A stretch of DNA of 64,000 nt from Bdellovibrionales bacterium RIFCSPHIGHO2_01_FULL_40_29 (lineage in GTDB: Bacteria > Bdellovibrionota > Bdellovibrionia > Bdellovibrionales > Bdellovibrionaceae): contig MEPU01000010.1 in assembly GCA_001771815.1 (NCBI GenBank), forward strand, positions 48,226 through 112,225, read 5' to 3'. Every line of letters starts with the position of its first letter. The first letter of the stretch is position 1. The position numbers and the translations under genes were made by a program. Positions 60,006 through 64,000 of this stretch are shown in pieces. The notes below the pieces were generated by a model. The model did no database searches. It had not been told where the DNA came from and saw only the letters and a program-made list of their open reading frames with translations.

Positions 60006-60230
60006 ATGGCTAAAAAAACCAAAACAGGATCAATCAACGTACCAGTAAGTGATTTTGATGACCAGAATATAACCGCTCACATTTCAATTCGATTGCCACT
60101 CAATTTGATTAAAAGCTTAAAAAAACTCTCCCTCAATGAACATTACGAGGGTCGCTATCAAACACTCATTCGCGACATATTGGTTACTTATGCAGAAAAA
60201 AATAAAGCTAAAAGAAACATTGCTGGTTAG
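60006..60230 (+). CDS. CopG/BrnA-like ribbon-helix-helix protein
   Basis: A 74-aa protein whose central part (ITAHISIRLPLNLIKSLKKL, then GRYQTLIRDILVTYAEKNK) has the strand-helix-helix pattern and the YQTLIRDIL signature of antitoxin-type RHH regulators such as BrnA. GGAAGGAA before the ATG at 60006 fixes the start over 59985. No toxin gene of BrnT or other type lies upstream or downstream, so it is either an orphan antitoxin or a plain regulator. Confidence 0.7.
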   Translation: MAKKTKTGSINVPVSDFDDQNITAHISIRLPLNLIKSLKKLSLNEHYEGRYQTLIRDILVTYAEKNKAKRNIAG

Positions 60231-60244
60231 CAGGAACCTAACTT

Positions 60245-61762
60245 TTACGGCCAATTTGGTGTTCGTGCTGGCATATTTAAGTAATAAGGACCACACCAAC
60301 TATTTGTTAGTGAGTAGCCAGTACAACTGTTAGTTCCCGTACCGCTTGTATTTGAAATAATGCTGCCGCTTGCGCTGGTTAAGTTCCCTCGGTCAGACAG
60401 TCTTCTACCGACAAGAAGTAAATCAACAGAGGTATTTCCTCCACGTATAAAAGTATTATTTTCTGTAATCACATCTTCAATACCCTGTGCTGATGTCGTA
60501 TTCTCTGGTCGAATAGCGACAGTCCAATCATTCAAATTGTTCACGTGGCCAAAAGAATTGTTCGCGATGACCACTTTGCTAGTTGTGCAATCTCCATATA
60601 ACAAAGTATTTGTATCTAATTGCGTACAGTCTCTTGTTCCGCCAGAGTGCAATTTAAGACTGTGTCTGATATTATCCCCGACTCTACCCATATCATTATG
60701 TCCAATAAAGGTTCGCATAGCTCGCCAAATTCTGACTGCATGTTGTGCCGGAGCTTGAGCCGTGAATGTATTTCCAACCAATGCACTATCTAGAAGTGCA
60801 CCATAAGCCCCAGAAGCTGAAATATTATTTTCAAAGTAAAAAAGACGTCTTGGTTCAGGAAAATGACTGGCGCTCCACCCACCTGGTGGATTTGATCGCC
60901 AATAACTTGTTGAAGTGGCGCCGAAATCAAAAAAACTATTACCCGAAGCATTGTGCTGCAATCGCATCACTAAAACGTCTGAGCCAGAAACAGGACCGCT
61001 ATAATCACCATTCACTATCAAATCACTGACGGCCACTCTTGTTGGGTGGGCTGGGGTTGAACCGCCCGCACCTGCGCCAATGGAAAGCGAAGAAACAATG
61101 GGCGCTGTACCCGTCCCAAATGCTCCGACGATGACATCGGTTGCGACATTGTCGATTGATAACGAACCAAAAGATTCACCACGTTTTAATAAGACGCGCT
61201 TATTAGAATAAGAATTTCCATCTAGTAACGACGTTCTTACCAGCGCACCAGAAGGACAACCTCCAGCACCCGCAGTTGGAATAGGATTTCCAACACAAAC
61301 TGTATTGCTACCAGAAAAAACCGTGTCTGGATTTGTCACAGTAATTTGAATTTGAGCTTCACTCCATTGACCAGCGGAATTTTGCACTCGCACTTTTACC
61401 GTATATGGAGTCGTACTTGGAGTTTCATAGACATAGGCAAATAAGGGACCACCCGAGTGTCTTCTCTTAAGCTGGCCCGAGACCGTATACGTTGCAGAGT
61501 TATTATCTCCGGCATCAAATGAATACGTCAGATTATTAAAAGAATCGCTGCCTGAACTATCTGTACTTCCACTTGCATTAAATAACACAGCTAAAGGAGC
61601 CGGCCCGGAAATTCGTGTCGCGACAATCTGAGGAGTAATCGAATTGTCAGCTTTAACGGCAGCAGGGTTACTAATTGACTGCACGGATGAGTTACAACTT
61701 GAAATTGCAATCCCAAATAATGATGAAAGAATCGCTTTAGCAAAAACTGTGCGAGTCAGCAT
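60245..61762 (-). CDS. Lipoprotein with PKD domain and beta-helix
   Basis: A 505-aa lipoprotein (signal ending AISSC at about residue 23). Residues about 48-145 form a PKD/Ig-like domain (SGPAPLAVLFNASGSTDSSG, ending VKVRVQNSAGQWSEAQIQIT). The remainder is a right-handed parallel beta-helix of the pectate-lyase superfamily type, seen as repeated Asn/Ser turns (NNSFGHVNNLNDWTVAIRPE; ENNTFIRGGNTSVDLLLVGR). It could bind or cleave polysaccharide, but no catalytic residues are identifiable. It is divergent from the histidine kinase gene. Confidence 0.75.
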   Translation of the reverse strand: MLTRTVFAKAILSSLFGIAISSCNSSVQSISNPAAVKADNSITPQIVATRISGPAPLAVLFNASGSTDSSGSDSFNNLTYSFDAGDNNSATYTVSGQLKRRHSGGPLFAYVYETPSTTPYTVKVRVQNSAGQWSEAQIQITVTNPDTVFSGSNTVCVGNPIPTAGAGGCPSGALVRTSLLDGNSYSNKRVLLKRGESFGSLSIDNVATDVIVGAFGTGTAPIVSSLSIGAGAGGSTPAHPTRVAVSDLIVNGDYSGPVSGSDVLVMRLQHNASGNSFFDFGATSTSYWRSNPPGGWSASHFPEPRRLFYFENNISASGAYGALLDSALVGNTFTAQAPAQHAVRIWRAMRTFIGHNDMGRVGDNIRHSLKLHSGGTRDCTQLDTNTLLYGDCTTSKVVIANNSFGHVNNLNDWTVAIRPENTTSAQGIEDVITENNTFIRGGNTSVDLLLVGRRLSDRGNLTSASGSIISNTSGTGTNSCTGYSLTNSWCGPYYLNMPARTPNWP

Positions 61763-61921
61763 ATTATGTTATCGGAATAACAGGACTTAACATGAGTTGT
61801 AAGTGTACTATTTTGGGACTCAAATCTAAAGCTATCACGGGACTGACGATTTCTGTCTCAAAACTACACGAGATCTGTTTGGCTTGAAAAAATTTAACAC
61901 AGACTTGCCCTTAAAAACTCA

Positions 61922-61947
61922 TAAAGATCAAAAGAATTAACCGATAC
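61922..61947 (+). promoter_or_regulatory. Possible sigma-28-type promoter of membrane kinase
   Basis: TAAAGATC (61922-61929) and ACCGATAC (61940-61947) resemble the FliA consensus but with a 10-base instead of 11-base spacer. The -10 half is identical to that of the cheY promoter at 15436. The kinase ATG is 27 bp downstream. Confidence 0.35.
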
Positions 61948-61974
61948 TTAATTTAACTGATAGGATGTGTGTAT

Positions 61975-63660
61975 ATGTCTTTATTTCGAATGTTCAAATC
62001 TGACGAACTTTACTTAGCCAATGCGCCAATTTTGCAACTTAAATTGTTTGCTCTGGCAGCAACAATCATTCATCCATCATTTTATTTTGTACTTATATTT
62101 ATTGATCCAAACAGCGAACATGGTTTATTGGGACGACTTGGAACTGCATTTCTTGGATCCATGGCGTATTTTCTATATACAAGTAATCGCTTCGGTCGAA
62201 AGATCCCCACTTACTTAGTCACCGCAACTTGCTCACTGATCCTCATACATGTGACTTATCTTAGCCACATCAACGATTTAAGCTTCCTTTATGCCATTGG
62301 GACATTCCTTGCTTACTGCTTAATTGGATTTAATATACCCACCCTTGGGGCTTCAGTCATTACGATTATTGTTGGACTTGTTGGCTCTGCCACACTTTTT
62401 AATCACAATAACAATGTCAACGGTACAATGTTTTTCTCTATGTTCTTCGTAACGGGCATAATGATTTATATCTATAAATATCATGTTTATGCACTAACTA
62501 TGAATCTGATCTACTCGAATGAAACTAAATCACTTTTAACAAAACTCCTGCAGTCCACGATTGATACTAAAGATTTCACTAAAACTTTAGATATGACTAT
62601 GACTGAGTTCAAAAATATCAGCTGGTGCCGCGGTGATGTTCCCATTGCTCTTTTTGTGCGCGACCCCGGACAGGACGAATGGGTTTATAAAAAAATCTAT
62701 GGCTGTGAAGATAAATCCACCCCAGACAAATACGATGATAAAACGTTTCTGCGCTACCCGCTCGCAACGGCCCAAATATGCTATGGCTACCTATTTTTTA
62801 GTCGGAAAGATTCTGCCATCTCGGAAAACTTAAAACTTGAGCTTTTATCCTCCATTTCCAATTCACTGATCTTGGTTATCGATACGCACTTTAAAAATGA
62901 AATTTTTGAAAAACAAAGAACCTTAATTGTTCATTCCTCAAAGATGATTACACTTGGCGAAATGGCTGGCGGAATCGCCCATGAGATCAATACTCCACTG
63001 GCGTCAATCAGTATGAGGGTGGCCAATTTGATGTCGATGAAAGAGGACCAGCTCGTCGATACACCTCAATTTGATCAAACTATCGAACGCATCCAAACTA
63101 CGGTCACTCGTATTGCAAATATCATAAAGGGGCTGCGCTCTTTTGCTCGCGATGGGACTCAAGACGCACTCGAAGTGCGAAACACTCATGACTTAATTGA
63201 AGAGACTATTAGTCTTTGTCGCGAACGATTTGCAAATAGCAACGTCATGCTGGAATATCCCGGGGAAAATTCTCTCAGCTACGATGTGAAATGTCAGCGC
63301 GTGCAAATCAATCAAGTTCTATTAAACATCCTCAACAATGGTTTTGATGCTGTTTGTGAAATTAAAGATAGTGATCGACGCTTTGTTCGCATTGACGTTG
63401 AAGCCGAAAAAGACATTGTGCGATTAAAAGTAACCGATGGCGGACCAGAAATTCCCCAAGATATTGCAAAGAAAATATTCCAGCCCTTTTTTACAACCAA
63501 AGAAATTGGTAAAGGAACTGGATTGGGTTTAAGTATCAGCAAGGGTTTGGTTGAAAGCCAAGGGGGATCACTTTACCTTGATTCCGGCAACGGTCAAACT
63601 TGTTTCGTCATCGAACTTCAGTCTGCAAGCCAATCTAATCTAGCGAAATTACCTGGATAA
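61975..63660 (+). CDS. Membrane sensor histidine kinase
   Basis: A 561-aa kinase with about six hydrophobic segments in the first 190 residues (ALAATIIHPSFYFVLIFI and on) as an integral sensing domain. A GAF-like soluble region follows (SLLTKLLQSTIDTKDFTKTL through NSLILVIDTHF). The HisKA core is MITLGEMAGGIAHEINTPLA (His about 335), with N box (NQVLLNILNNGFDAV), D box (VTDGGPEIP) and G box (GKGTGLGLSISKGL) following. AGGAT before ATG 61975 is preferred to GTG 61969. No response regulator is adjacent. The NtrB-like H-box places it in the HPK4 class. Confidence 0.9.
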   Translation: MSLFRMFKSDELYLANAPILQLKLFALAATIIHPSFYFVLIFIDPNSEHGLLGRLGTAFLGSMAYFLYTSNRFGRKIPTYLVTATCSLILIHVTYLSHINDLSFLYAIGTFLAYCLIGFNIPTLGASVITIIVGLVGSATLFNHNNNVNGTMFFSMFFVTGIMIYIYKYHVYALTMNLIYSNETKSLLTKLLQSTIDTKDFTKTLDMTMTEFKNISWCRGDVPIALFVRDPGQDEWVYKKIYGCEDKSTPDKYDDKTFLRYPLATAQICYGYLFFSRKDSAISENLKLELLSSISNSLILVIDTHFKNEIFEKQRTLIVHSSKMITLGEMAGGIAHEINTPLASISMRVANLMSMKEDQLVDTPQFDQTIERIQTTVTRIANIIKGLRSFARDGTQDALEVRNTHDLIEETISLCRERFANSNVMLEYPGENSLSYDVKCQRVQINQVLLNILNNGFDAVCEIKDSDRRFVRIDVEAEKDIVRLKVTDGGPEIPQDIAKKIFQPFFTTKEIGKGTGLGLSISKGLVESQGGSLYLDSGNGQTCFVIELQSASQSNLAKLPG

Positions 63661-63688
63661 GTAAGGTTCTTCTCTGTTGATGGTGGTT

Positions 63689-64000
63689 TTATAAAGAGAA
63701 TAGAACCCTAGACCGTAAAGAACCCTTCAAAAACAGTGCGTTTTTTATTGGCTCATCAATAGCTTCCGGAAACTTTTTTTGATCTGACTCTACAAGCTCT
63801 GAAATTAATAACTCAAGACTGTGAGTTAACGGCACAGCCTTTTCTTCGAAAATCAAAACCGCTTTCAATGATTTTTCGACCACCTGTTGCACTTGATAAA
63901 GAATAAGTGGTTCTCCATCAATGACAGGGGCAGTCAGGGAATCTGTTAGAATGTTTTTACTACAAGACGTTTTAACAAAAGGAACCCCAAATGCCCCCAA
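63689..64000 (-). CDS. HEPN-domain protein (5' end may extend past window)
   Basis: A 103-residue visible frame. ILYQVQQVVEKSLKAVLIFE then PLTHSLELLISEL is the first-helix and H-x-L pattern of HEPN domains, which are RNases or partners of minimal nucleotidyltransferases. The usual R-x4-6-H catalytic motif is not seen near the C-terminus (SLRSRVLFSL). The frame begins with TTG exactly at the edge, so the true start may be farther upstream and any MNT partner gene is not visible. Product type is plausible, activity unknown. Confidence 0.6.
   Translation of the reverse strand: MGAFGVPFVKTSCSKNILTDSLTAPVIDGEPLILYQVQQVVEKSLKAVLIFEEKAVPLTHSLELLISELVESDQKKFPEAIDEPIKNALFLKGSLRSRVLFSL

Noticed and set aside
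63665..63707. Terminator between the membrane kinase and HEPN genes
   Set aside because: The stem (GGTTCTTCTCT against AGAGAATAGAACC) has a 2-nt bulge, a long loop and no T-run.

Overview
The window looks like a contiguous chromosomal stretch from a member of the Bdellovibrionota (Bdellovibrio-like, low to moderate GC, roughly 40% by eye). This is inference. The grounds are two TIGR02147-type regulators, a CheY/CheX pair behind a flagellar-type (sigma-28-like) promoter, many small exported or lipoprotein genes, secreted proteases of three families, and weak or absent Shine-Dalgarno sites before many genes. No rRNA, tRNA, CRISPR array, transposase or phage structural gene was seen.

Positions 1-12760 are mostly core metabolism: 3-hydroxybutyryl-CoA dehydrogenase (cut by the left edge), an exported SH3-like protein, PlsC-type acyltransferase, a divergent RelA/SpoT-like protein, a lipoprotein, and a fadI-fadJ-lspA operon. 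Malic enzyme (maeB) and HflX follow on the other strand. Positions 12777-25588 carry a lytic-transglycosylase-like protein, a hotdog thioesterase, a LuxR-type HTH protein, cheY-cheX with promoter and terminator, cca, queG, a HutG-like ureohydrolase, threonine aldolase, a Bcp peroxiredoxin whose start overlaps a lipoprotein gene by about 176 nt, fadD, and a Tat-exported HiPIP. Positions 25670-43797 hold selO, a tetR-tolC-RND efflux operon without an adaptor gene, an S9 peptidase, a trypsin-like lipoprotein with a P domain, an S1-domain protein, nitronate monooxygenase, parvulin, a secreted HNH protein, lysC, an ABC-F ATPase and a subtilase. Positions 43984-50457 are signalling and envelope genes: diguanylate cyclase, secreted DSP phosphatase, a YqjD/YqjE-like pair, wecB, PAS histidine kinase and an ArsR-AHSA1 pair.

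The accessory part is 50625-60230. Two TIGR02147-type regulators bracket an AT-rich array of five small exported proteins. These share an almost identical signal peptide and a mature N-terminus GTSDIGSA, but have unrelated remaining sequences. About 310 bp around the first and third copies is directly repeated 3106 bp apart. The repeats enclose two of the paralogs and an AbiEi/AbiEii-like toxin-antitoxin pair that has a large promoter palindrome. A 48-bp repeat carrying the 3' end of a lost copy shows further array shuffling. To the right lies a compact SPFH / ribbon-helix-helix / small membrane protein operon whose promoter contains a perfect 32-bp palindrome, then an orphan RHH protein.

The right end (60245-64000) has a PKD/beta-helix lipoprotein, a membrane histidine kinase and a HEPN-domain protein at the edge. 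The best candidate for an undescribed system is the constant-leader / variable-body secreted protein array with its flanking repeats and embedded toxin-antitoxin pair. The SPFH-RHH-TM module is the second.
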